This document shows positions 1 through 9,041 of a stretch of DNA of 64,000 nucleotides, piece after piece. The notes beneath the pieces are model-generated. The model did no database searches and was not told the DNA's origin. It was given only the letters and a program-made list of their open reading frames with translations. Source of the stretch: an uncultured Acidobacteriota bacterium (GTDB lineage: Bacteria > Acidobacteriota > Vicinamibacteria > Fen-336); assembly GCA_902826455.1 (NCBI GenBank), contig CADEEV010000008.1, positions 1 through 64,000 of the forward strand, written 5' to 3'. Every line of letters starts with the position of its first letter. Position 1 is the first letter of the stretch. The position numbers and the translations under genes were made by a program.

Positions 1-1
1 C

Positions 2-610
2 GCGGCCCTCGTCCCGTACGTGGCCGCGCGGGCCCGCGTGCGGCTCGCCGACGAGGTCTCGAAGGCGGTGACGGATCTCGTCGAGAGCCGGGACAAGGAC
101 GCGGCCTTCCGCGCCGGGCGCAACCTCGTCCACCAGTCCTATCTCAAGGAGTCGGCCGCGATCGCCTCGGTGCGCGGCATCGCCGGCAAGGGCCGTGCCC
201 TGGACGGCATCGCCCGCGGCGTCGCGCGGCTCCAGGAAGGCGAGGCCCGCGACCTCGACACGCTGGAGAAGGCCTACGTCGCCATCGCCGGGAAGAACCC
301 GCCGAACGTCGAGCCGGGCAAGGTCGAGCGCGACATGATGACGCGCGTGTACGCGCCCGTCGCCGATCTCGGCGCGTACTACGACGCGATGGACGAGACG
401 AAGCCCGTGGCCGGACTCCACTCGATCCTGCTGTGGGAGGTCTTCAACTTCGCCGACGGCAAGCGCACGGCCTTCGAGGTGTACCAGGCCGTGGCGGCCG
501 AGGCGCTGTCGGCCCGCGAGTGGTACTACGGGACGGTCACCCCGGAGGCGGTGCTCGAGGCTCTCGAGGGGGCTTCGAAGGCCGGCGCCTTCACGCTGAA
601 GACGCGCTAG
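2..610 (+). CDS. C-terminal part of a possible peptidase M28-like protein (5' cut off)
   Basis: The reading frame is open from the first complete codon of the window to the stop at 608-610, so only the C-terminal ~202 residues are seen. The last ~60 residues (WEVFNFADGKRTAFEVYQAV, then a helical tail ending AGAFTLKTR) resemble the small winged-helix-like tail, with the phrase 'DG.RT..EI...V', found at the end of some bacterial M28 aminopeptidases. No catalytic region is inside the window, so the function is a guess. The stop overlaps the stop of the convergent dehydratase gene. Confidence 0.55.
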   Translation, partial: AALVPYVAARARVRLADEVSKAVTDLVESRDKDAAFRAGRNLVHQSYLKESAAIASVRGIAGKGRALDGIARGVARLQEGEARDLDTLEKAYVAIAGKNPPNVEPGKVERDMMTRVYAPVADLGAYYDAMDETKPVAGLHSILLWEVFNFADGKRTAFEVYQAVAAEALSAREWYYGTVTPEAVLEALEGASKAGAFTLKTR

Positions 611-1560
611 CTCGCGAACCAGCGCGCGGCGGCGGCGAGGTCGACGTTGCCGCCGCTGACGACCACGCCCACCCGTTTGCCGGTCACGTCCACGTGGCGG
701 CAGAACGCCGCAGCCAGCCCGAGGACGCCGGTCGGCTCGACCACGAGCTTCATGCGCTCCCAGACGAAGCGCATGGTCTCGACGAGCTCCGCGTCCGTCA
801 CGGTCAGCATGTCGTCGACGTTGGCGCGGATCAGCGGGAACGTGATCTGGCCGAGGCTCGGCGTGCGGGCGCCGTCGGCGATCGTCCGCGGGTTCTTCAC
901 CGTCTGCAGCGTTCCGGTCTTGAAGGAGCGCGTGCCGTCGTCGCCGGCCTCCGGCTCGACGCCGATCACGCGGCAGCCTGGCGCCAGGGCGCGCGCCGAG
1001 AGCGCCGAGCCCGCGAGCAGGCCGCCGCCGCCGACGCACACCAGCAGCAGGTCGAGGGGACCGGTCTCGAGGAGCAGCTCGCGGGCCGCCGTGCCGGCTC
1101 CGGCAACGACGTCCTCGTGGTCGAAGGGCGGGATCAGCAGCGGGCCGCGGCCCTGCGCCAGGCCCCGGGCGATCTCCTCGCGGTTCTCGCTGGCGGGATC
1201 GTAGGTGACGACGCGGGCGCCGTAGCCCTCGGTCGCGGCGCGCTTGGCCGCTGGCGCGTCGTTCGGCATCACGATCGTGGCCTGGGCGCCGAGCAGCTGG
1301 CTGACGAGGGCCACGGCCTGGGCGTGGTTGCCCGACGAGTAGGCGATGACGCCGCGCTCGCGGGCCTCGTCGGCGCGCTTCGACAGCGCGTTCCAGGCGC
1401 CCCGGAACTTGAAGGCGCCCATGCGCTGCAGGTTCTCGCACTTCAGGAACACGCGGCCGCCCAGGCGCTCGTCGAGGCTGCGCGACGTCGCGACCGGGGT
1501 CTTGTGGGCGACGCCTTCGATGCGCCCGGCGGCGGCTTCGACGTCGGCGTAGGTGACCAT
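607..1560 (-). CDS. Threonine/serine dehydratase-like PLP enzyme
   Basis: 317 aa, fold-type II PLP enzyme. The Lys in KFRGAWN is the expected Schiff-base lysine, SSGNHAQA is the substrate/cofactor Asn loop, and the glycine loop CVGGGGLLAG holds the PLP phosphate. This pattern is typical of short catabolic threonine ammonia-lyases and serine racemase relatives, which lack the C-terminal ACT domain, as here. The reaction is probably threonine (or serine) to 2-oxoacid plus ammonia in the cytoplasm. The ATG at 1560 is chosen because a TAGTAT box sits 8 nt upstream; an open frame continues upstream to 2022 but crosses the divergent gene. Serine racemase is the main alternative. Confidence 0.9.
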   Translation of the reverse strand: MVTYADVEAAAGRIEGVAHKTPVATSRSLDERLGGRVFLKCENLQRMGAFKFRGAWNALSKRADEARERGVIAYSSGNHAQAVALVSQLLGAQATIVMPNDAPAAKRAATEGYGARVVTYDPASENREEIARGLAQGRGPLLIPPFDHEDVVAGAGTAARELLLETGPLDLLLVCVGGGGLLAGSALSARALAPGCRVIGVEPEAGDDGTRSFKTGTLQTVKNPRTIADGARTPSLGQITFPLIRANVDDMLTVTDAELVETMRFVWERMKLVVEPTGVLGLAAAFCRHVDVTGKRVGVVVSGGNVDLAAAARWFAS

Positions 1561-1567
1561 TCTCGCC

Positions 1568-1574
1568 GATACTA
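1568..1574. promoter_or_regulatory. Overlapping divergent -10 boxes (dehydratase / DedA)
   Basis: On the minus strand TAGTAT (1574-1569), preceded by TGC, is 8 nt from the dehydratase ATG. On the plus strand GATACT (1568-1573) is 6 nt from the GTG at 1580. Both transcripts would be essentially leaderless. Inferred from spacing and similarity to the other boxes in the window. Confidence 0.6.
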
Positions 1575-1579
1575 GCAGA

Positions 1580-2538
1580 GTGAATCCCGTCTCCTTCCTG
1601 CTGCAACATCCGTACTCGGTCCTGTTCGGAGTCGTGCTCGCGGAGCAGCTCGGGCTGCCGCTGCCGGCGGCGCCGCTGCTGCTCGGCGCGGGCGCCCTGG
1701 TGGGAGCCGGCAAGCTCGACCTGACCACGGCGCTGGTCCTCGCCGTCGCGGCGTGCCTGCTCGCCGACTTCTCCTGGTACGAGGCCGGTCGGCGTCGTGG
1801 CGCCGCGGTCCTCGGGTTCCTGTGCCGGCTCTCCCTCGAGCCCGAGTCGTGCGTGCGACGCACGGAGGACGTCTTCCTGCGCCACGGCGAGCGCACGCTG
1901 CTGATCGCGAAGTTCCTGCCCGGGCTCTCGGCCCTCGCGACGCCCCTGGCCGGCGTCACGGGCGTCTCGCGCCGCCGGTTCCTGCTCCTCGACATGGGCG
2001 GCGCGCTGCTCTGGATCGGCACGTACGTCGGCCTCGGCTACGTGTTCAGCGACAGCCTCGAGTGGATCGTCGCGCGTCTCGCCGACGTGGCCCACGGCGT
2101 CACGCTGTTCGTCGTGAGCGTGCTGGTGGCCTACGTCGCGGTGAAGTTCGTCAAGCGGCGCCGCTTCCTGCACGCCTTGCGCATGGCCCGCATCAGCGCG
2201 GCCGAGCTGCGCGCCCGCATCGCGAACGGCGAGCCGCTCACGCTCCTCGACCTGCGCTCCGAGCGCGAGTACCTCGCCGACCCCGTGGCATCCCGGGCTC
2301 GCGCCACCTGCGCATCAGGGATCTCCCCGAGCGCCATGGCGAGATCCCCCGGGACCGCGACGTGGTGCTCTACTGCACCTGTCCCAACGAGGAGACGAGC
2401 GCCAGGGTCGCGCTGCTCCTGCGCCGCCGGGGCATCGTGAGAGTGCGGCCCCTCGAGGGCGGGCTCGCGGCCTGGCAGAGCCTCGCCGCGGCGCCGGCCC
2501 TCAGCGCAGGAGCGACAGTCGAAGCCGCAGCAGGTTGA
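1580..2538 (+). CDS. DedA-family membrane protein fused to rhodanese domain, frameshifted
   Basis: The first ~200 residues are a DedA/SNARE-associated membrane protein: an N-terminal re-entrant segment with EQLGLPLPAAP, the FLPGLSALATPLAG motif, and several TM helices. After ~220 residues a rhodanese domain begins (LLDLRSEREYLADP), but this frame then turns to nonsense and stops at 2440. In the next frame the domain continues perfectly: IPGSRHLRI, EIPRDRDVVLYCTCPNE with the active-site cysteine loop, RPLEGGLAAW, stop at 2538. A one-base deletion near 2288-2293 (in gtggca|tcccggg) explains this. Start: GTG 1580 rather than GTG 1553, because the -10 box lies between them. Members likely transport undecaprenyl phosphate or other lipids. 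The 3' end overlaps the convergent glycosyltransferase. Confidence 0.8.
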
Positions 2539-3232
2539 ACATGCCGGCGACGGCTTCGCGGGCGCCCATCTTGCTGCTGCCCCGGGAGCGGTCGAGGAAC
2601 GTAATCGGGATCTCCCGCAAGCCGCGGCTGCCGAGCCGCGCGACCCAGAACAGGATCTCGACCTCGAAGGAGTAGCCGGCGGAGTGCAGCCGATCGAACG
2701 GCACGCGGGCCAGGGTGTCGGCGCGATACGCCCGGTAGCCGCTCGTGCAGTCCCGCGCCGGCAGGCGGAACAGGACGCGGACGAACAGGTTCGCGGCGGC
2801 GCTCAGCACCTTGCGGTGCGGCGACCAGTCGGGCAGCCGGCCGCCGGCCACGTAGCGCGAGCCGATCGCGACGTCGCCGCCCGCGGCGAGCAGGCGCGGG
2901 ATCTCGGCGGGGTCGTGGGAGAGATCGCAGTCCATCGTGATCGCCCAGGCGGAGCCGCGCCGCAGGACCTCGCGCATCCCGGCGGCGATCGCCATGCCGA
3001 GGCCGCGCGCTCCTTCCCGGTGCAGCACGACGACGCGCGGGTCCGCGGCGGCCAGCCGGTCCGCGATGGCACCGGTGCCGTCGGGCGACGCGTCGTCCAC
3101 CACCACCACCGCGACGTGGGGCGCCGCGGCCAGGATGCGGTCCACCACGTCCTCGAGGTTCTCGGCCTCGTTGTAGGTCGGGAGCACGACCATGGCCTCG
3201 GGCGCGCCCGTCGCGGGCTGACTGCCAGTCAT
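2501..3232 (-). CDS. Polyprenol monophosphomannose synthase-like GT2
   Basis: 243 aa, single-domain family 2 glycosyltransferase of the dolichol-phosphate mannosyltransferase type. LPTYNEAENL is the N-terminal nucleotide-binding motif, VVVVDDASPDGTG and ITMDCDLSHDP carry the acidic residues, and GSRYVAGG plus FLDRSRGSSKMG are signatures of DPM1 proteins. It should transfer a sugar from a nucleotide sugar to polyprenyl phosphate on the cytoplasmic face, providing a lipid-linked donor for glycosylation or surface glycans. There is no C-terminal TM region, so it is a soluble DPM1 form. TAAGGT lies 12 nt upstream of the ATG. Confidence 0.9.
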   Translation of the reverse strand: MTGSQPATGAPEAMVVLPTYNEAENLEDVVDRILAAAPHVAVVVVDDASPDGTGAIADRLAAADPRVVVLHREGARGLGMAIAAGMREVLRRGSAWAITMDCDLSHDPAEIPRLLAAGGDVAIGSRYVAGGRLPDWSPHRKVLSAAANLFVRVLFRLPARDCTSGYRAYRADTLARVPFDRLHSAGYSFEVEILFWVARLGSRGLREIPITFLDRSRGSSKMGAREAVAGMFNLLRLRLSLLR

Positions 3233-3244
3233 CGTAAGCGCAGC

Positions 3245-3293
3245 ACCTTAGCACGCGTCCTCGCGCCAGCGAGAGCGCGGAAATTGCTATCCT
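3245..3293. promoter_or_regulatory. Divergent -10 boxes between GT2 and Rieske genes
   Basis: Minus-strand TAAGGT (3250-3245, preceded by TGC) is 12 nt from the GT2 ATG. Plus-strand TATCCT (3288-3293, preceded by TGC) is 10 nt from the Rieske ATG at 3304. No Shine-Dalgarno sequence is visible before either start. Confidence 0.55.
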
Positions 3294-3303
3294 TGCCGCT
3301 GCT

Positions 3304-4419
3304 ATGAACGCCTCGCTCGCGCAGGTCCTCGACAGCTACGATGCCACGGCGCCTCTCGACGAGGCCTTCACGATCCCGGGCCCCTGGTACACGGACGGCC
3401 GCGTCGCCGAGCTCGAACGGCGCGCGGTCTTCGGCCGCACCTGGCAGGTGCTGGCCCGCGCCGACCAGCTCGAGAGGCCCGGCCAGTTCGTGAGCGCCGA
3501 GATCGCGGGCGAGCCCCTGGTGGCCGTGCGCGGCAGCGACGGCGTGCTGCGGGCGTTCTTCAACGTGTGCCGCCACCACGCGACGCCGGTCATGACCGAG
3601 CCGTGCGGCGAGGCGGACAAGCTGCGCTGCGGCTACCACGGCTGGACGTACAACCTCCAGGGCGAGCTGCGAGGCATGACGGACTGGGAGGGCGTCTCGG
3701 ACTTCGACCGCGCGCGCTTCGGCCTCGTGCCGGTGCGCGTCGAGACCTGGGAGAACTTCGTCTTCGTGAACCTCGACAAGGCGGCGCCGTCCCTCCTCGA
3801 CGCGGTGGGCGGGCTCGCGACGCTCCTCGCACCCCTGAACGTCTCGCGCCTGCGCTTCTTCGAGCGCCGCGAGTACGTGCTCGCGTGCAACTGGAAGGTC
3901 TACGTCGACAACTACCTAGACGGCGGCTACCACGTGCCCCACATGCACAAGGGCCTCAGCAGCGTCCTCGAGTACGCCGACTACACGATCGAGAACGGCA
4001 CGCGCTACTGCGTCCAGTCGAGCCCGATGACCCAGAAGAGCGCCGAGGCCGAGGTGGCGAGCGTGCGCAAGGGCGACCGCGCCTACTACCTCTGGCTGCA
4101 CCCCAACTTCATGATCAACTGCTACGAGGGCACGATGGATACGAACCTCGTGCGGCCCCTCGGCATCGACCGCTGCCACGTCACGTTCGACTTCTACTTC
4201 GAAGACGTCTCGGAGGCGCGCCGCGCGGCGAACGCGGCGAGCGTTGAGGTCGCCGACACGGTGCAGGGCGAGGACGTGGCGATCTGCGAGGGCGTCCAGA
4301 AGGGCCTCGGCTCCCGGGCCTACGGCGCCGGGCGCCTCTCGGTGCGGCGCGAGGCGGGCGAGCACCTGTTCCACCGCCTGCTCCACACGGACCTCACGAG
4401 CGAGCTGGGACGCGAATGA
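3304..4419 (+). CDS. Rieske-type aromatic ring-hydroxylating oxygenase, alpha subunit
   Basis: 371 aa. The Rieske [2Fe-2S] ligands are Cys89-X-His91 and Cys109-X2-His112 (CRHH ... CGYH). The mononuclear iron site is in DNYLDGGYHVPHMH, with His210 and His215 as the HX4H pair. The C-terminal catalytic domain ends with the usual 'QGEDVAICEGVQKGLGS' region. It resembles choline monooxygenase and the broad RHO alpha family. No beta subunit or reductase is adjacent, so it would be an alpha-only enzyme using electron donors encoded elsewhere; the substrate cannot be told. Translationally coupled (ATGA) to the DUF1684 gene. Confidence 0.9.
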   Translation: MNASLAQVLDSYDATAPLDEAFTIPGPWYTDGRVAELERRAVFGRTWQVLARADQLERPGQFVSAEIAGEPLVAVRGSDGVLRAFFNVCRHHATPVMTEPCGEADKLRCGYHGWTYNLQGELRGMTDWEGVSDFDRARFGLVPVRVETWENFVFVNLDKAAPSLLDAVGGLATLLAPLNVSRLRFFERREYVLACNWKVYVDNYLDGGYHVPHMHKGLSSVLEYADYTIENGTRYCVQSSPMTQKSAEAEVASVRKGDRAYYLWLHPNFMINCYEGTMDTNLVRPLGIDRCHVTFDFYFEDVSEARRAANAASVEVADTVQGEDVAICEGVQKGLGSRAYGAGRLSVRREAGEHLFHRLLHTDLTSELGRE

Positions 4420-5312
4420 GGAGCCTCGCCTTCCTGCTCCTCTGCGCGCTGCCGGCGTCCGCCGCCGACTACGCCGCCGAGATCAAGACCTGGCGCGTCG
4501 AGCGCGAGGCGAAGCTCAAGGCCGAAGGCGGCTGGCTCTCGGTCGCGGGCTTGTTCTGGCTGAAGGACGGCGAGAACCGCTTCGGCAGCGGCCCCGGAAA
4601 CGCCATCGTCCTGCCGGCCTCGGCGCCCGCCAGCGCCGGCGCCTTCGAGCTGAGGGACGGGGCCACGCGCTTCCGGCTGGACCCGGGCGTCTCCGCCACC
4701 CTGGACGGCCAGCCGACGACCGGCGGCGCGATGCGCCCCGACACCGCGGGCCAGCCGAACGTGCTCGCCCTGGGCCGCCTCACGATGCACGTGATCGAGC
4801 GCAGCGGCCAGGTCGCGATCCGGCTCAAGGACAACGACAGCCCGCGCCGCAAGGGCTTCAAGGGCCTGTCCTGGTACCCGACCTCGGAGGCCTACCGGGT
4901 GACCGCCCAGTGGGTCGCCTACCCGAAGCCGGTCAACCTTCCGATCCCCAACGTCCTCGGGCGGGTCGAGTCGATGCCGAGCCCGGGCTACGCGACGTTC
5001 ACGCTGAATGGCCGGGAGCTGCGCCTCGACCCCGTACTCGAGGGCGCCGACGCCGACGAGCTGTTCTTCATCTTCCGCGACGAGACGGCCCCGAAGGACA
5101 CCTACGGGGGCGGCCGGTTCTTCTACAGCGCCATGCCCGCCAACGGCCGGGTGGTCCTGGACTTCAACAAGGCCTACAGCCCGCCCTGCGCGTTCACGAA
5201 CTACGCGACCTGCCCCCTGCCCCCGAAGCAGAACCGCCTGCCGGTCCGCATCGAGGCGGGCGAGAAGACCCCGCCCGACGCGGTCCACGTGGCCGCCCGG
5301 CCCGCCCCGTAA
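4416..5312 (+). CDS. Secreted DUF1684 protein
   Basis: 298 aa with a signal peptide (about residues 1-16, cleaved after ASA). The region GWLSVAGLFWLKDGENRFG near the N terminus and NKAYSPPCAFTNYATCPLP near the C terminus are the hallmark motifs of DUF1684, a family of unknown function related in fold to FMN-binding split barrels. The start ATG overlaps the stop of the Rieske gene, so the two are co-translated and may act together, although this protein would be exported and the oxygenase cytoplasmic. Confidence 0.85.
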   Translation: MRSLAFLLLCALPASAADYAAEIKTWRVEREAKLKAEGGWLSVAGLFWLKDGENRFGSGPGNAIVLPASAPASAGAFELRDGATRFRLDPGVSATLDGQPTTGGAMRPDTAGQPNVLALGRLTMHVIERSGQVAIRLKDNDSPRRKGFKGLSWYPTSEAYRVTAQWVAYPKPVNLPIPNVLGRVESMPSPGYATFTLNGRELRLDPVLEGADADELFFIFRDETAPKDTYGGGRFFYSAMPANGRVVLDFNKAYSPPCAFTNYATCPLPPKQNRLPVRIEAGEKTPPDAVHVAARPAP

Positions 5313-5442
5313 ACGTTTCTTTTCAGAACCTTTCCCCGGCCGGAAGCGTCTAATTCGCTGACTACGAGCTTCCCGGCCGAGAGGCGGCTGCGCGCGTCAG
5401 GACGAGCCGGCCTTCCGCGGGGACGAACAGGAGTTCTCTCGC

Positions 5443-5655
5443 ATGGCGAACCTGAAGAGCCTGGTGGCGGACTACGAACGACAACTGATCGAGTCGGCGC
5501 TGTCGGCGGCCCACGGCAACCAGCGGCGGGCCGCGTACGCCCTGGGCGTGCTGCCCACCACTCTTCACGAGAAGATGAAGCGCCTCGGCCTGATGCGCCG
5601 CGAGGTCTCCGCGATGGCCGGCTTCGCCGAGACGGTCCAGCAGGAAGCCCGCTAG
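5443..5655 (+). CDS. Orphan Fis-type HTH peptide (paralogue 1)
   Basis: 70 aa. It consists of little more than the DNA-binding helices normally found at the C terminus of NtrC-type activators: YERQLIESALSAAHGNQRRA, then AYALGVLPTTLHEKMKRLGL as the helix-turn-helix. No receiver or AAA+ domain precedes it. A good AGGAG lies 9 nt before the ATG, so unlike many neighbours it has a leader. A second copy is at 13722. It probably binds DNA as a dimer; the target genes are unknown. It could also be a remnant of a larger activator, but two conserved copies argue against that. Confidence 0.8.
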   Translation: MANLKSLVADYERQLIESALSAAHGNQRRAAYALGVLPTTLHEKMKRLGLMRREVSAMAGFAETVQQEAR

Positions 5656-5746
5656 CCCCCTGTCGCCGTTCCCGGCTCCCGGCGCGCGGCCGCGCGCGCC
5701 TCCGGCGGTGCAATGCCGCCGGCCGAGCCCGCGAGTCAAATAATCC

Positions 5747-5776
5747 TTGACTCGCGTTCCTGCCCTCCACTAGCCT
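5747..5776 (+). promoter_or_regulatory. Sigma-70-like promoter of the M4 protease gene
   Basis: TTGACT (5747-5752), 18-nt spacer, TAGCCT (5771-5776). It predicts a leader of about 70 nt carrying a strong GGAGG before the ATG at 5855. This classical arrangement contrasts with the leaderless genes around it and may allow post-transcriptional control. Confidence 0.5.
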
Positions 5777-5854
5777 CCGACCACTTCAATCGTGTGAACT
5801 TTCCGAACGAAGGCCGTTTTCTCGGGGCGCCGGTCGCGCCGCAACGGAGGACAA

Positions 5855-8800
5855 ATGAACCGAATCCCTCTTCTGACCTCGCTGGTGGTCGTATGGGCGG
5901 GACTGTCCGTACCGGTCCAGGCCCGGGAAACCCAGGAACGCCGTGAGCCGCTCGACGCCGCGGGCGTGGCCCGGCTCGGCGCCGAGACCGGCGCCCGCGT
6001 CAGCATCAACGGCGCCACCGGCGCCGCGCGCTTCGTGAGGATCGCCCCCGGACCGCGCAAGAGCGGCCTCGCGGCCGCCAAGCGTGCGCCGGAAGCCGCC
6101 GCCGCGGACTTCTTCCGCGCCTACGGGAGCATCTTCGGGCTCCGGGATGCGGCCGCCGAGCTGCGCACGGAACGCGTCGGCGCCGACCGTCAGGGCTTCA
6201 CCCACATCACCCACCGCCAGGTCTACAAGGGCCTTCCCGTCTTCGGCGGCGAGCTCAAGTCCCACCTGGACGCCTCGGGCGACCTGGTGGCGGTCAGCGG
6301 CACGTTCGTGCCCGAGATCGCCGTCGACCCGCGGCCCGGCCGCAGCGCCGCCGAGGCGGCACGCACGGCCGTCACGCGCGTCGAGCGCCAGAAGGGCACG
6401 ACCGGCCTGACGGCCCGCGCCACGACCCTCCTCGTCTTCCGCGAGGGCCTCGCGAAGGGCGTCCCCGGCCCCAACCGCCTGGCCTGGCAGGTCGAGGTGG
6501 GCGACGGCGCAGGCGTCCGCGAGCTCGTCTTCGTCGACGCCCACACGGGCAAGTTCCTCGACCAGATCACGGGCGTGCAGGACGGGATGTTCCGCCGCGC
6601 GTACGACGGGCAGAACCTGCCCGCCCCGCCGCCGGAGTATCCCGGCACGCCGTTCTGGTCCGAGGGCCAGCCCTTCCCCACCGGCAACACCGAGGCCGAC
6701 AACATGCTGCTCGCCTCGAAGGAGACCTACGACTTCTACAAGAACGCCTTCGGCCGCGACTCCTTCGACGGCGCCGGCAAGATCATGGACTCGATCTTCA
6801 ACCGCGGCTACAACTGCCCGAACGCGTCCTGGAACAGCACCTTCATCTCGTTCTGCCCGGGCCTGACCACCGACGACGTGACGGCCCACGAGTGGACCCA
6901 CGCCTACACCGAGTACACCCACGGCCTCATCTACCAGTGGCAGCCCGGCGCGCTGAACGAGGCCTACTCCGACATCTTCGGAGAGACCGTCGACCGCATC
7001 AACAACCGCGGCGGCGACACGCCCGACAACCCGCGCGCCGCCGACAGCTGCTCGGTCTTCGACGGCGGCGTGCCGCCGCCTTCGCTCACGATCGCGGGCG
7101 GCAGCGCGGCCGGGAGCTACTTCGCGCGCGCCTCCGTGAACGAGCCGCCGCTGCCCCTGACGGTCGGGCCGACCGCGATGGCGCAGGCCGTGCCCGCGGG
7201 CGCCTGCAGCGCGGTGAGCGGCGTCGCCGGCAAGATCGCGATCGTCGACTGGACGTTCCTGGCCGACGGCGTGACCAACGAGTGCGGCTCCGGGGCCCGC
7301 GCCGTCAACGCGTTCAACGCCGGCGCCACGGCCGTCATCTTCGTGGCGCCCGCGTCCGGCCTGCTCAACCTCGGTGCCAGCACCCTGATCGCGAGCGTCG
7401 AGGTCACGAACGCCGACGGCGCCCTCATCAAGGCGGGCCTGCCGGCGAGCGCCACGATCGCCATGAACGTCGGCACCGACAACTCGGTCCGCTGGCTGCT
7501 GGGAGAGGACGATACGGCCGTGGGCCTCACCGGCGCCCTGCGCGACATGTGGAACCCGCGCTGCTTCGGCAACCCGGGCAAGGTGTCCGACACGTTCGAG
7601 TACGTCTGCTCGACGGCGGACAACGGCGGCGTGCACGGCAACTCCGGCATCCCCAACCACGGCTACTCGTTGCTGGTCGACGGCGGCAACTACAATGGCG
7701 AGAGCGTCGTGGGCATCGGCCTGACGAAGGCCGCCCACATCTACTACCGCGCGATGACCGTCTACCAGGGCCCCGCGAGCGACTTCGCGGACCACGCGGA
7801 CGCGATCGAGCAGTCGTGCGCCGACCTCGTCGGCACGAACGTGCCCGATCTCTCGACGGGTGCTCCCTCGGGCCAGGTGATCTCGGCGTTCGACTGCGCC
7901 CAGGTCGCCGCCGCGGCCACGGCGGTCGAGCTGCGCACGCCCCCCACGCAGTGCCACTTCGAGGCGATCCTGGAACAGAACCCGCCCGATCGCTGCGAGG
8001 CGGGCACGACCCAGGCGACGATCTTCAGCGACACGTTCGAGACGAACCCGGCCAGCCGCTGGAGCGTCTCGAGCGAGGGCGGTCCGGACTTCACGCCACG
8101 CAACTGGGAGTGGTCGAGCGCCCTGCCCGACGGCCGCGCTGGCTCCGCCATGTTCGGCATCGACTTCCCCGGCGGCACGTGCGCGCCCGGCGGCGACGAG
8201 TCGGCGGTGCTCCATCTCGACAGCAACAGCATCGTCTTGCCCCAGGGCGCCAGCAGCCCGCGCCTCACGTTCGACCACTGGGTGGCGACCGAGGGCGGCT
8301 GGGACGGCGGCAACCTGAAGGTCAGCGTGAACGGCGGGGCCTGGCAGGTGGTGGCCCCCGGTGACTACACCTTCAACGGCTACAACGCGGCGCTGTTCAC
8401 GGCGGCCGACGGCAACACGAACCCGATGGCCGGAGAACCGTCGTTCACCGGCACCGACGGAGGCTCGGTCGGCGGATCCTGGGGACGCTCCCACGTCGAC
8501 CTGACGAACTACGCCTCCGCGGGCGACAGCGTCCGGCTGCGCTACGACATCGGCAACGACGGCTGCACGGGCATCGTCGGCTGGTACGTGGACGATCCCA
8601 CACTCTACGCCTGCGTGCCCTCCACGCGCCCGGCGCTCTCGATCGCCGACGTCCAGGTGATCGAAGGCAACTCGGGCTTCACCACGGCCAACTTCAAGGT
8701 GTCGCTGTCCCACGCCTCGGCGCGGCCGGTGAGCGCCTGGTACACGACGCTGTTCGGCTCGGCTCTGCCGCTCCTCGACTATCTCCCCGAGATCAGCAAG

Positions 8801-8977
8801 GTCGAGTTCGCACCGCTCCAGCTCGAGGGCAACATCACGATCAAGGTGCGCGGCGAACGCCTGTTCGAGAACGACGAGAGCTTCTCCGTGTACCTGTTCG
8901 ACCCGAGCCGCGCCACGATCGGAGACGGCAAGGGGAAGGGGACCATCCTGAACGACGACTCGCGCCACCACCACTGA
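5855..8977 (+). CDS. Secreted M4 (thermolysin-like) metalloprotease with PA insert and Calx-beta tail
   Basis: 1040 aa. Residues 1-23 are a signal peptide (cut after VQA). A fungalysin/thermolysin propeptide region with PepSY character follows to about residue 245. The catalytic domain has H345-E-W-T-H349 and Glu369 in GALNEAYSDIFGE, the exact 20-residue spacing of thermolysin, and later DNGGVHGNSGIPNHGYSL carrying the transition-state histidine. Between about residues 400 and 545 a PA domain is inserted inside the catalytic domain. A beta-sandwich region (about 720-930, TFETNPASRWSVSS onward) and a C-terminal Calx-beta repeat (IADVQVIEGNSG ... GTILNDDS) follow. Expected to digest extracellular protein. 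A hairpin terminator follows the stop. Confidence 0.93.
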   Translation: MNRIPLLTSLVVVWAGLSVPVQARETQERREPLDAAGVARLGAETGARVSINGATGAARFVRIAPGPRKSGLAAAKRAPEAAAADFFRAYGSIFGLRDAAAELRTERVGADRQGFTHITHRQVYKGLPVFGGELKSHLDASGDLVAVSGTFVPEIAVDPRPGRSAAEAARTAVTRVERQKGTTGLTARATTLLVFREGLAKGVPGPNRLAWQVEVGDGAGVRELVFVDAHTGKFLDQITGVQDGMFRRAYDGQNLPAPPPEYPGTPFWSEGQPFPTGNTEADNMLLASKETYDFYKNAFGRDSFDGAGKIMDSIFNRGYNCPNASWNSTFISFCPGLTTDDVTAHEWTHAYTEYTHGLIYQWQPGALNEAYSDIFGETVDRINNRGGDTPDNPRAADSCSVFDGGVPPPSLTIAGGSAAGSYFARASVNEPPLPLTVGPTAMAQAVPAGACSAVSGVAGKIAIVDWTFLADGVTNECGSGARAVNAFNAGATAVIFVAPASGLLNLGASTLIASVEVTNADGALIKAGLPASATIAMNVGTDNSVRWLLGEDDTAVGLTGALRDMWNPRCFGNPGKVSDTFEYVCSTADNGGVHGNSGIPNHGYSLLVDGGNYNGESVVGIGLTKAAHIYYRAMTVYQGPASDFADHADAIEQSCADLVGTNVPDLSTGAPSGQVISAFDCAQVAAAATAVELRTPPTQCHFEAILEQNPPDRCEAGTTQATIFSDTFETNPASRWSVSSEGGPDFTPRNWEWSSALPDGRAGSAMFGIDFPGGTCAPGGDESAVLHLDSNSIVLPQGASSPRLTFDHWVATEGGWDGGNLKVSVNGGAWQVVAPGDYTFNGYNAALFTAADGNTNPMAGEPSFTGTDGGSVGGSWGRSHVDLTNYASAGDSVRLRYDIGNDGCTGIVGWYVDDPTLYACVPSTRPALSIADVQVIEGNSGFTTANFKVSLSHASARPVSAWYTTLFGSALPLLDYLPEISKVEFAPLQLEGNITIKVRGERLFENDESFSVYLFDPSRATIGDGKGKGTILNDDSRHHH

Positions 8978-9005
8978 TGGCCTGAGGGTCGTACCGTTGC
9001 GTTCC

Positions 9006-9041
9006 GGGAGGGGCCGACGCCGGCCCGTCCCTTTTCCTTTC
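9006..9041 (+). terminator. Rho-independent terminator after the M4 protease
   Basis: Arms 9006-9016 and 9021-9031 pair over 11 positions with one mismatch around a 4-nt loop, followed by a T-rich run at 9032-9041. It ends exactly at the stop codon of the convergent gene. Confidence 0.8.

Noticed and set aside
5786-8974. Open frame of over 1000 codons antisense to the M4 protease
   Set aside because: It mirrors the protease gene, has Arg/Val/Gly/Ala-rich low-complexity translation and no family motifs; it is a shadow caused by high GC.
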